A stretch of DNA of 64,000 nucleotides from Halichondria panicea (lineage: Eukaryota; Porifera; Demospongiae; Suberitida; Halichondriidae), in the NCBI RefSeq assembly GCF_963675165.1, contig NC_087392.1, forward strand, positions 761,001-825,000. Direction: 5' to 3'. The position numbers were made by a program, and so were the translations under genes. The notes under the pieces are model-generated. The model ran no database searches. It was not told where the DNA came from and saw only the letters and a program-made list of their open reading frames with translations. Of this stretch, positions 1 through 13,300 are shown in pieces. How positions within the stretch are numbered: the stretch's first letter is position 1; each line of letters opens with the position of its first letter.

Positions 1-3000
1 TTGAAGTGCCATAGCAACTAGGCATGTAGTCGAGGGTAGCTCGTATGGCCAATGAGGGGAAGTGAGGGGCACATGGTTCGGGGTCAGAGGTCACCATGTA
101 TTTAGCCAGCTGGGAGCGCGAGTCGTGTGGCTCAAACATTCTAGTGAGCAGCTGTACAACAAAGTCGTCCATGCATGCTAGGATGGTCTGGCTCATAACC
201 TGGGAGCAGGTAAAGATCGTCAAAGCAATTCAAAAGATTGGTAACAAATCTGATAAAGTATCAACAGGCTCTGCAGTATGATACTTATAATTATGTAAAC
301 TGTATAATTATGCATGTACTACACAGACACTCATTACCCGATAGTTTACCTCTTGTGTGAGATGTTTGACGAGCAGTTTGTTTGCCTCAGAGGCTCTCTT
401 GCGTCTCTCCTCACTGCTCTCCTCACTGTCGTGTTTGTCCTGTTGGGCGTGGTTGGTGAGGATGAGGGCCATGGACGCAGGTAGCGAGTCCTTGAGAAGG
501 ATGGTGAGGGGTGTGGCTAGGGTGTGGTCTGACAGAGAGTCCAGCGTAGCCTCGTCACACTTGAACACCAGGAAAGGGACAATTTGAGAAGTGTATGCAC
601 TGGAAAGAGTGAGAGAAAAGAGAGCTCAATTCAGGCCAGCCTTTGTTCACACAGAAACTGTTACAGGAACTGTTACAGTAGTGGTTTCAGGGAAGATTAG
701 TAGCTAAAACTACAGTACTTGAGAGACGGGCTAAAATAATAAGTCACCTAATAAGCAATTAATCGCTACCTAATTTACTAACCTCACAAACTCTTTGGTT
801 GTGTTGTAGTTCATCAGTTTGACAGGGAACTTGTCTAATGAGAGGCCAGCCTCCATCCAGCTACTGACCAGTGTCACCAGCATGTCCTCCATCAGCTGTC
901 TGGTCCCACTGTATCCAAGGTAGGCAGCCATCTTGCCCAGAGCCTGCACGAGCAGCGCATGTACATGTACAGATGATGACACTAAGCACATAGGCATACA
1001 CCAGCAGGCAGAGTAATACTTTTAAATAAGAACTTTGATGATATCATTTGAAAGGTATCTTTCAGAAAATAATACATTTGGATGCAGCTGAAAGAGTCCT
1101 CGGATTTAACCAATTGATTACGGAGGGGGGGTAGTTGATTATCTTTAAACGGCCATAACTTTAGTATCGTTGATCCAACGTCAAAAATTTTGTGATTTTC
1201 TGAAAGCTGAGAAAAAAACCTTTCAAATGATGTATTTCAATCCAAAATTTCATCGGGGCCTTAATTTGTCATTTTTCGGCCTTGGACCATGGGCTATTAT
1301 TCATGGTTTGGCCGAATCGGAAAATAATTTTATTGCTCAAATATGAAGTTTGATGACACCATTTGAAAGGTATCTTTTTAAGCTTTCAGAAAATCAGAAA
1401 ATTGTTGAAATCGAATTCACGGAATTTAAGTTATGGCAGTTGTCCGAACCATTGAATGAACAAGGGATAGGGGTACATGTAGTTAAATATCTTTCAACAG
1501 CCGTAACTTTAGTATCATTGATCCAATTTCAACAATTTTATGCTTTTCTGAAAGCAGACAATTCAAATTATATGTTTTTGGTGGGGCCATACATGTGCAT
1601 GTACATGCTTGTCGCTCGGCCTTGCTATCATAACAGAGCACACCTTTCTGGCTAAATCAAAGTCAATCTGTTCTTTGCCCACTGCTGTGATGAGCACTGA
1701 CACGACCTTCTTCTCACAAACAGGGGACACACATCCCTCACACTGAATGGTGGCTATCATGCTAGACACTCTGTTCACACTCTCATCCTCTACACTCAGT
1801 TCGTCTTGGTTCCTCTGCGTGCGGGAAAAAGTAAAATACAATTAGAGTGTACGTCTAACGAATATTAAGAGCAGTAATAACAAAAAAAGCCCCTGAAGAG
1901 AATTGAACTCTTGACCCCTGGTTTACGAGACCAGTGCTCTACCACTGAGCTACAGAGGCTGCACACACTAAGAAAGAAAATGACAACACTGGATCAAGAA
2001 TATATAGCCTATGGCAGTGTTAAGAAAAATTGTTCTAAGTGGCTCAAAAAAAGCCTCTGAAGAGAATTGAACTCTCGACCCCTGGTTTACAAGACCAGTG
2101 CTCTAACCGCTGAGCTACAGAGGCTGGATTGAAAGCTATCGATTCACTCACCTCCACCATCTCCGCCTTAGTGAGCGTTTGGGAGACCTTCTCAAAGATG
2201 CTCTCCTGCTCTCTCCTTGGCAACAGGGGCAGGGCAGCCTCGACTGACTGATAGTATGCCTCCATCCGATGCACGTCCAGGTAGAGAGAGGAGACAATCT
2301 TCGCCACACACATCCGCACACAATGATCGCTATCGTTAACCATCTGAATCAGGGCCTCACGAACTTCGATCGTTTTTGAATCTAGTGAGCCGCCTTCGCT
2401 TTTCCTCTTCTTACTCTTGATGATGACATTAGTCCAGGGGCTGCTCTTGCCTTCCATAAATAGCGTTTGCAAGAGTTTGGCCAATTTTAATCTAACTCTA
2501 GAAGGCAGCGAACCCTCTACGTACAAACCCCTACAGAGAAGAGGGAGAAATAGGAGCATCAAAACTTATGAGAACTTCATGGTCTGTCACTACACAGCTT
2601 AAAAACTAAAGAACTATATGAGTAGCTATAGTTCTTCCCTCACCAGAAGGCGGACAGAATGGACTGACAGCTCTCTCTGGCAGTGTCGCAATGTTCACCG
2701 GGTTCACAGCGACAGAGATGACTAGTAAGCGAGGCTAAGCTCTCTAGGGTCTTGTGGTAAATGGTCTGGTTCTTCAGGTGTACCTTCAACATCTCTCTGC
2801 AAGAAATGAATTCATCTATAAATGTTCACTTTCATTGTGTCGAACATACCCAAAGACATCCATGATTGAATCCAGCACAGCTGCTTCCAGAGGTTCCACC
2901 CCACTCGCCAGAACTTGTAGCGACTCGAAAATCTGCAAAAAATATGATTACGGAAGTATGACAAAGTATGACAAAGTATGATGCTCACCATCTGCACATG

Positions 3001-4304
3001 CACTGGCTTCTTAAGGTTGTGGCCCTCCACCAGCATGCTCAATAGAGCAGCTTTGTAGTCAAACACAGAGCTAGTTCCGACAGCCGCCTGGTTCTTATAA
3101 CAGTAAGAGATGAACCGAGCAGCCTCCACTTGACAATGGCCACGGGGACTCAGCACATTAGGATTGAGTATGGAATCAGGACCTACAGACATGAGTATGG
3201 AATCAAGACCTACAAACGTGAGTATGGAATCAGTTTTTACAGACAGTGTCATTCAGTAGTAATCACCTAACACCGAATAATTATGCAATCTAAAATGTAC
3301 GCTAGAGAACCATTAATGAAATGTATAGCTACTGTACCATCTGCTGGATTATGACTGAACGCCTTCAGGCAATGGCACTCACTGGTGAACTGCGACCCAC
3401 TGGAGTCCCCCAACGAGGAGACCACAGTGTTCCCAGAGAGCTCCAGATCATCGTCAGACATGGAGGAGGAGTGTCTACTACTGGCCGCCTCACTGGGGTG
3501 GCGGGAATTTGACCGGCTTGACGCTATACTGAAAGCACTGATCACGGAGGCCGGAGGGAGGCTGGGGAACTGTGGGGGTTGGAATTAAAGCAAGGAACAT
3601 TTGGGAGCTAGAACAAAGAATAAGTTGATGCATACAGTAATACACAGACAGTATAATGAAATACAATTTTAATTTTCTTACAGGACATAATTATACATGC
3701 ATGTAACTTAAGGTACTGAGAATCATGTTAAAAAGTTCCAGTTAAATCTTTGCACATAAAGGTTTTGGTGATTAGAAACTACGTTTGCGGTTGAAAGCAA
3801 AGCTTCTCGAAGGGAATCTCCCTAACATAGTGTACCTTTCCTCGAGAGAGCACTTGGACGAGCTCCATCATTTCTTTAGGGAGCACCTCCACAGCCAGCC
3901 TCCTCACCATCCTAACAGCCTCTGCCACAGAGGGGGAGAGACGCTGGGCCTCGAGGTGAGGATGGTGGCCAAGATGGCGGAGGGTGATCAGGACTCCTCG
4001 CACTGATTGGTAATAGAGTGGTCTCTCTACGTTACTCCAATGAGGGCTCTTGAGACTGGAGACCATCTCTTTGAGGAGGGTCTGTATCCATGGAAACACA
4101 GTGGATGATGACAGAGTACTAACTGTATCTAATGAATCAGCCAGTTACAATATCAATCAATTAGACAAAATCTATGGCCGCTGAGAAAATAGCTATCTGC
4201 TAATTAGAAGACCTGCCACCAATCAAGGAAGCTAAAAACTATATTACACTGTCGATAAAAATGTTATTATCGACATACAAAATGTGAAAGGAACTCTCAT
4301 GCGT

Positions 4305-4366
<62 letters not shown>

Positions 4367-7300
4367 CTCACAGAGATGGTGGTGAAAGAAGGTGATGATT
4401 TGACAGAGTTCCAGACCTCGCAGTGACAGAGAAGGAGAGCTGTGTGCAGGAGCACTGAGCAATGGTGGGCCTGGGTCTCCAGAATGACAGACAGGTACTG
4501 ACAGTACTCACGAGCATTGGGGAACGTCTGTATGGGGAGGGAGGGGAGGGGAGGGAGGGAGGGAGGGAGGGGAGGGGAGGGAAGGAGGGAGGGAGGGAGG
4601 GGAGGGGTATTAGTGCAGTGCAAGAACATTCACAAAGAAGCTGAATTGCCAATGAGATCACCTTCCCTGATTGCCTTTATTCATACCAAGAGTTCATGAA
4701 CTCTTGTTCATACGTCATACCAGGAGTATAATGTACTCCTGGTCATACATACATGTACACGAGGCCTAGCTTATATACGTGGATCGTTAAAATATATTTC
4801 TCTGATGTGGTTTGTATGTACAATGACAACGTGATTTCCTTTGATGTCTGCACCTATATCAATACGTAGACAGTCAATCACTCACAAGAAAGTCGGTGGG
4901 CTGTAGCAACATCTCTGATCTCTTTGAGAGCTGATCTAGCAGCAGGGAGAGCAGGATGTGTATTGTGTTCTCTCTGTGCATGGGAGGTTAGTCAACAATC
5001 ATGGCCATCAAATAATAATAATCAACAAATTGCAGGTACAGAGTGCATAGTGCAGTGTACTGGTACTCTTCTGGCAGGAAGAAGGTTTCTAAAGTTGAAA
5101 TTGTTCTATTGAAGTTATTCAAAAAGTATAAACGGCATAATTATGACATCACATAATTATGACATCATATGCTCCTTTTGGTGAATTCTTAAATCAAATG
5201 ACTGTCTTACCTGGAGAGGGTCAGTGTTTCCTTGGTGACTGCACTCAGACAAGGCACACTCACTGCCTGCACACACACACACGGTCACAATGTAACACGT
5301 ACAGTTCAATGATAATCATGTGATCGACCTCACCACATCAAACGTTGATTCAAGATAAATTTTCTCAAAACTCTCAACGTTTTGAGACTCGCTTGGTATA
5401 GGGGAGGCGTGGCCTTCGTCAGGTGACTCCAGCATTGAGCGCACATACTGGGAAGAACTATACGTGTGTGTGTGTGTGTGTGGGTGGATAGTGTGTGGTG
5501 TGTGTGTGTGTGGGTGGATAGTGTGTGGTGTGTGTGTGTGTGTGGGTAGGAGGATAGTACAGTGAATATATACATGTACCTGTACATGCATCGATCAGCA
5601 AACAAGCCACTTGATCAACTAACAAACAGCTGCTAAGCTGTACAATGTACGTGTACCATGGGAAGCTAAACATTAGGCCTATCAATTAAGTCAACATACC
5701 ACACAATTTATTACAGTAATTACTTAGTTAACCTCCCTCCAAAGGTCTGAAAGTGACACCTTCCACAGCCCTCACCACAAGAATGAGGAATGTGATTGGC
5801 ATGTAAACTAACCACCTAGAGACACAATGGGCAACAGATGGCCACCAAAACATGTAAGAGCAGAGTTGTCACTCATGTGGCTTGACACAGACTTGTCAAA
5901 CATCAACATTAGAGCCTTCCAGGGAACACACACAATGACCACATACATGTATCAGGGCTTTGTTGACACAGAGGCACTCCTGTGCTGTGTGTGTGGTGGG
6001 GAGCTAATGGATGGATGGTCAGTCAGAGATCGAGGATGGAAAATAGCCATCACTTTAAAAAAATCTTGGGGCACATAATGAGGTGTGGAGAGCTACACCA
6101 TCTTGTGGTATGTTTCTTGATAGGCCCATTAGTGTTTGAATGCATGGTCTATAATTCAGTTTCTCATCGCATGGTAGCTCACACAATATATTATGCTATT
6201 GTTTACCCGGGTGATGTGTTTGTTTACTGGGCCACAGTCACAGTAAACTATAAATACGCAAAAATTAGATGAATTCTGAAAAAATGGAAAAAAAATGGAT
6301 ATTTATTTAGTCGACGAAACCATAACATCAAATTCGATATGAGAGAGTGATACATTATATGTACATGTAGGGACAATAACACGAGTGGTTGGCATGGCAA
6401 CACACTGTACGTACAGCTCACCTTGACGGCATGTAGAAAGATTTAAGGAAAGGTAGTTTAGCAGAGGAACATGATCGCTGAGTCAGTGCTATGAGGAGGT
6501 GGGCCACCAGAGCTGGTGGGGTGCTGCAGATAGACAATAGTCAGTGCAGCGAGACTATAGACAATACAGAGCATAGCAACGTGTGGTGTCAAGCAACAGG
6601 TGGTCCAGATGTGCATGTAATGACTACTGGATGATGTACTATTATTATACGTACACGCTAGTTGGTGTGTACACGCTAGTTGGTGCCATCCCAACATAAA
6701 TTATGACAATGTTGTATGCACTACCGTATAGCAGCTAGGTTTCGAATGCGAGGTTAATCGATTGCAAAACACTGTACAAGCCTGAGATTGCGTTTCTAAC
6801 TACATGCAAAGCATGGAAAATTGCATGTGCATATAATTATTCACTAATTACGGTTCTTTTGTTTGTGAAAATTTGCATTTTGCAATCGAAAGAGCACCGC
6901 CTGTTAGTGTTATGTACGGTACCTGTTGGCCTGTTTTATTCTCCTATGAGAGAGTCTCCTAAGGCCAGCCTCGGTCCCTCCCGGCTCAGTCGTGAGGGAG
7001 AGAGGGAGGAGGAAGCGGAGGAGCTGAGAGCGTAGAGGATAGGATGTGAGACAGAGGGTGTGGTCATTGGCCCCAGGGGACTGAGTGGGCATCATAGTGG
7101 GTGTGGTGAAGGGTGTGGTCACATGGGGGAGGGGCCGATCAGGGAGGGTGTGGTTTTGGAGTATAGAAGCAATGAATGAAGTGACAGGTCTGCATAAGTG
7201 GCATAAGTGGAAATAGGAAGATCATGTTATGCGTAATAAATAAAAATAATATATGTTTAAATTCCTAGTCGTGACGATTACAGTTTGATAGCAAACATTG

Positions 7301-10300
7301 TAATACAATAGGAAATAAGGAGTCCCTTGATCTTTACCTGGTTGGGAGATTGAATGCCGTGTTAAATAGTTTCCATGGTTCCGTATCACAACTGACCAGC
7401 CCCAACTCCAGCAGCTGAGTCAGCAGATTATAGCCCTCCATTTCAGCAGTGTGCACACTTAGAATCCTGCAGGGAAGCATCAGACAAGTGCAAACATTAC
7501 AAGGGAGTTTGGCTTAATTAGGATACACTTAGGATATACAGTTGGACAGGTAAATGTTTTCTGTTATGTGTACATCAGCAAGTTACAAACAACTTCAATG
7601 TTACAAAACTTCTGACTTTTCTCTAGAAGCTTATTGATGCATGCCACCCACTTCATAGTGCAGAGCCAGACTCTCCTCCATTGGTCAGTAGCCTGGCCCG
7701 CTGTGGGACAAGCAGCCATGGATACACTCTGGGAGACAGGGTTCATGGCGAGAGAAGAGAGGCAGACCATCACCCAAACAATGTAGTCCCCTCTGTGGTG
7801 TGTGTGTGTGGGGGAGGGGTATGTGGTGTGGGCGTGTGTGGGGTGGGATGTGTGTGTGTGTGTGGGCGGGGGATGTCACAGTGTAAAGTTTACCTGAGTG
7901 TATACCTGATAATTATTTTAAACATTTGTACATGAGAACAAACATTATCTATAAAGACAACGTAAACGTTACTAGGAAACAAGTCAACAAGAGTACAAGT
8001 AATTAAAGCATAATGTTGGTTTGTTCTTAATTTAGATCTGTTGACATGAACCACAAAGTAAACAAGATCGGAATGCTTTGTTGGTGTAGCCAAAGATAAG
8101 CAAAGGACAGATGTAGAAAATAGATTATGTAAACTGTGAAATCATGTCCTACCATACATGCACGTATAGCACAACACACAGTTAAATAGTTTCAGGGCAT
8201 AATAAGCACTTGTTCTGTTTACTCGTGCATGTACATGTTTCAGCCAAATGTTTCTGATGGGCCATTATAGAAAGACATAAATAGATGTACTCGAAACAAG
8301 ATGGTTACACTACAGTCTTTATTGTCTGCCCAAAATTAAATCCTTGACAACCGTACATGTGAAATCAAGTGTTGCCCAAAACAGTCACTCAGAGGTTAAG
8401 TGGTTTACCCAGTTATGCTGCCAGTGGGTAAGTGCCTGGGGTGGGGTCTCACTACATTGCCATGACAGCCTCTCATCAAGGCCAGCACACCCAACAGCTG
8501 TAGCCAGCCACTCAAAGAGCTCAAGCACTCATACTAAATTGATGCATACGTGCACTGGCTATACGTACGACGTACAGAGCAAGTAGTTGGCAAAGGATCA
8601 AAGAGCGTATTAAGTATAGAAGTACGGCAGCCTATTCAATATTAAGCATCACTTCATCAGCAAAGGCTTAAAACTTTAAGTACAGGTTCTGTATGCAACG
8701 ATAATCCTGCGCTAGTATGATAATGGCAGTACCCCCTTTGGTGATGTATTTACCATGACAACACGACTCACCGCTTGGTCTCCCTGAGGAGCTTTGTGAG
8801 TGCAGTGAGTAATGGGAGGGTCTCGTCCCTGGGCAGACTGTCAGGCCATCTGGACAGCAGCCAGGAGATCAGCTGGAGCCTGTGACAAGTGATTAGAGAG
8901 ATAAGAACACACACACTTAGTGGATTATAAGCAAACACTTTAAGAGCTATAGAGCAGTGCTAAAATAGAGCACTAGTGTGAGCTAGCTTAATTGTAGACA
9001 ACGTGTTTTACCACCTCCTACGAACTTTGAAACCTTGGAAGTATAAGATCGTGGGAAATGATAAACATCAAAACAAGCGTGTTTATATCTACTTACACCG
9101 TGACACATAACACTCGACACAAGAAAACAACACAAAACATGAACCAGAAAACATGCACAACATCAAACAGAGTTCAAAGCACAACCACATCCTAACTAAC
9201 TAACTAAGCGATTTTGCTCGCACAAAACACATTCATTTTGACATTATTATTATAACATCTACAGCCCATAAATGCATTCACATAGCATTGCGCAATCCAT
9301 AACACATTGTGAGCTACACCGCAAACACACACTATACTGTACATGTACGCATGCATGCTGAATACGATGGGCAGAGGTGGTATAAACAGAAACCTTCCCA
9401 ATTACCCAGTCATTCATACATTCACACAGGGCACTTTTAAATTAACTAAGTATGTACAGTATATGTATATGTAAGATATGTAACATGCACCTATAGCAAC
9501 GAACAAACTAGCCCTAATTAAGTGAATAGAGCAACAGCTGCAGTCGTGAGCTGCTCTCAGACTAAACCAGTTTAGACCGCCCTAGAATGCTGACGAAACA
9601 AAATTAACTATCAGCAATAACACATATTACATAACACATTACACGTCAACTTGTTTTCTCGGGCACTCCCAAACAAGGGAATAAAATAAAAGCACCTCAT
9701 AAAGCTTGTCTTATATTTCTGATATTTAGTCTAGATACTAACTATGAATATTAACATCACTAAGCTACTCAGCATAATAATTATACTGATCATGTATAAT
9801 ACTGATCATGTATAATACTGAACACACATTCTCTCGTTTCCATATCACCAAGCACTCCTTAGATACGAAACAGTACACATTATTATAAGCACCGAGGACT
9901 AGACATCAGCTGCTGTTTGCAGATCTACAGCTACATGTCCGAGCAGACTAATATTGAATATGTATGAGTACCTTAATTATGTACATTATTGGGTTACAAA
10001 TGTTCCAATTAAAGGCAAGTTAGCTGTTTATTTTATTTTATTCAAATGGTACTAGTCTAAGACTAGACAGATCTATAGCGGCAGACGCCCAGACAGCTGA
10101 CCGATTCATTTCCCTTGCTCGCCTGGACAACTCTAACCAATCACCCGTGTAATGGACTACTCTATTCACAATCTTATTCATTTTTATTCAAGACTAAACA
10201 TTTACCAGATCCCTAACCAGATGACACAAGACAATGAAATGGGAACAGTAACTGCATTTTAAGTAATTAAGAATATATTATAGCATAAATGTGAGGTACG

Positions 10301-13300
10301 TAGTCCCGTGGTTGCATTTAGTAAGGTTGGTCCTAGCTAGCCTATCGATCAGGTGGTGCTTCAAGGTGCATTGAGCTGCTCAACGTACCATGAGAGGAGG
10401 GACCCGCTATCTCCCCCCATGCTCACTCCATCACATAGTGTCCCCCAGCACGTCTGCAGCTTGTGTCTCTTCTCTGTACACAGGGGAAGAAAGTATGGTT
10501 TGTGTGAGAGAGAGAGTGAGATCTGGGAAATGATCAATACAATCAACAAGGGAAATTAAGACAGGACAGACTTCCTACAACCAAAAACATTTCCTTGATA
10601 GCTATGCAGTGCAAATGCAGGCATGCGTGCAGAGAACAAACATCTGCCATCAAGGAACTATCCAGAACAAACCAGCCTGAATAGATGTTATTAAATTAGC
10701 ATGCCACAGTCAGTACACACAAAGCACCACCAAATATGAGCATGTTTCTAGATCTTGAGCAATTAACAACGAAAAATTGCACAATCTCAGCCCATGCATA
10801 GTTAAGATGATAGTTACAGATGGTTAGACAGGAAGTTTAATTTACTTAAGTGCACATGAGGTCATTAACATCAATACTGAAATATGATACGGCTTATGAT
10901 GGATAGGCTCAAAGAAATATCCAAGCAGATTTCACAACTGGCCACTTACATGAAGTACTGTTGGAAACAGGACAATTAACTTCCAACCAACAAATGGGGC
11001 TACAATAGAAACCATGCACACTTATTACATGTACATGTAACAGGAGGGAAACGGATAAATTTTAGGGATACTGCCCATAAATTGAATATTCCCAAATCTA
11101 ACCTTGATGCACGGAGGGGTCAGATGGAGTGCTCTGCCTCTCTCTGAGGTACATGACCTGGTAGATGACATCAGTTGCTAACGACAGCACATCCACCAGC
11201 TGACTGCCTTCACACTTCCTGTGGAGTAGCCATAACAATCCAAACACTTGAACACATACACAAACATTTGTAATACAGTGCAGTGTGGGGAGAAAGGAGG
11301 GGAAACCCCATGAGGGATAGGGGGAAAGAAAGAAGGAGAGAATGAGGGATAGTGAGGAAAGAAAGAAGGAGAGAATGTGGGGGAGAGAATGTGGGATAGT
11401 GGGGTGGCGGACATAACTCACCCTGTCCATCTCAGTCTACTAGAGGACGACTCAAAGTCATCGATGAGGTTATCATAGAGTCTCTCCATGTTCTTCTTGA
11501 AGGCCTCGTCCTTGTATGACCACGCTCCCGTATCATCGCTGTGTCTACCCAGGGGGTGGTGTATGGCCACCTGACAACGAAGGAACTCCACCATCTGTTC
11601 CCTCAGGCCAGTCGTGGCCTTACCCCACAGACTCAGCACACTCGGCAGAACCTCCTCCCCTGCACAATAATTATTAGACATTATTGTATAACAATTATTA
11701 GCCACTGTGTCATTGTCTAGCCAATTTAGGGTGTTATGTGAAAGAGCCTTTGAAGGGCCACATAATAAACACATGGGCCCACATCACATACAGTCTGTGC
11801 TGCTCTATCCCAGGGAATATATTTTATAAGGGAACAAACACTACAATGTATGACAGCTGAGTATGCATTTTAGATGGTAGGAAGTGAAAGGATGTTATAA
11901 CAATGATGTGGAGTTCAGGTTAAACAAGCTAATGTTTGTGATCGATGTCGCTATAGTGATCAATCGAAAACCAACTTGTGACAAAAGGCTTCATGCATTA
12001 ATGACATGGCAAATAACTATGTCCTCACACACACCTAACTGAGAGAGTCTCCCTCGGGCATTGTACACCGCAGGGCTGGCTGAGAATGAGTTGAAGGCAG
12101 CCAGCAAGTGATCGATTACCTTCGAAGCTGTCTCCTCACTGAAATGAAAGGACCAACATCGAGTCAACATAATGTTATTGTAAAAAATTACTGTTTGCAT
12201 ACAGTGCACTGTTAAAGGATGTTTAGAGTCAGGGGACAACTATAACAGTATCTAGAACAGGAAGTCATTACGCAACATGCTTTCCACTATCGACACAACA
12301 TCTGGTGGACAAACAACTTCCAAATGAGAAGTGCTATGCTAAGTGCTCTGCTATAAATAAGCTAGCTAGTCATGCGAATATCTGAATTGAAACCATCACC
12401 AGCTTCTTCCCATAGTTATGTTTACATGCTTCCAATTGAAATCCAATTAAGCAATTAGCTGCACCTTACACACAACCACCCATGACTAACAGGAGCACAA
12501 CCACCCACGAGGTGGCTGTACTAACAGGAGCACATTCCAGCCAAGAGGGAGGCGTAGCCATTAAACAATTAGTTGGTGAATTAATGCAACTATTGCTCAA
12601 TGTGTTAATGACCTATATTGTATTACCACACAATGTATTAGGCTACACAAGCAATCACGTATACATGAATTGCACTACTGTTACTGTAACACTATCTGCC
12701 CATCTTTCAATTTTCAATTTCTTATTGTAGAGCACATGAGAAGATCTCCTCTGTGCTCCTGGTGTGATTTATTTGCTTGTGTGTCATTTATTTGATTAAC
12801 CTCACTGCCACACCATATATATATATATATATATATATACAGCATGCATACAGCCTACTTTGAGAGGCTTGAGAAAGCCCTGTTGAAGAAGCAGTAGAGT
12901 TTGTAGGTGGGTGGGTCAGTCTGCACAGAGAGGTGGGTGATGAGGGAATGGATGATCTTGGTGTTGAGAGCTTTGTGGGTTATGGATGGGGAAGTGAGGT
13001 AGAGTCGGCAGTAGAGAGTGATCAGCTCTGTGTGTGTGGTGTGAGGGTGTGTGTTGTGTGAGGCTGCATGTGGTGTGAGGCTGTGTGTGGTGTGTGGGAG
13101 GTATCGCACGTGTGTGGATGTTTATATTCTACAGTAGCGAGGCTTCGTGTTAAAGAAATGCCGAGTCAAAGCAAAAATAGCATGGTACAATCTGAATAAA
13201 CAAAACATACTCTCCATATCATATACAGGTACAGTATGATGGGAACACTAGCAATCTGTTGTAAAAACAAAAATCATAATCACAGCACAAACAATCCTGG

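Noticed and set aside
2044-2151. Apparent C-terminal extension of the open frame at 2044-2562
   Set aside because: The last 30 or so codons translate a tRNA-Thr gene; the real ATM exon ends at about 2153 with a donor site.
4244-4661. Several overlapping open frames rich in HTHTHT or PPSLPP
   Set aside because: They are translations of the GT microsatellite and the GGGAGG tract; only the stretch 4372-4527 is an ATM exon.
5731-5820. Possible additional ATM exon
   Set aside because: Frame and splice sites are ambiguous and no ATM block could be matched with confidence.
8344-8586. Open frame in an ATM intron
   Set aside because: No splice context or similarity, and opposite in strand to the host gene; consistent with chance.
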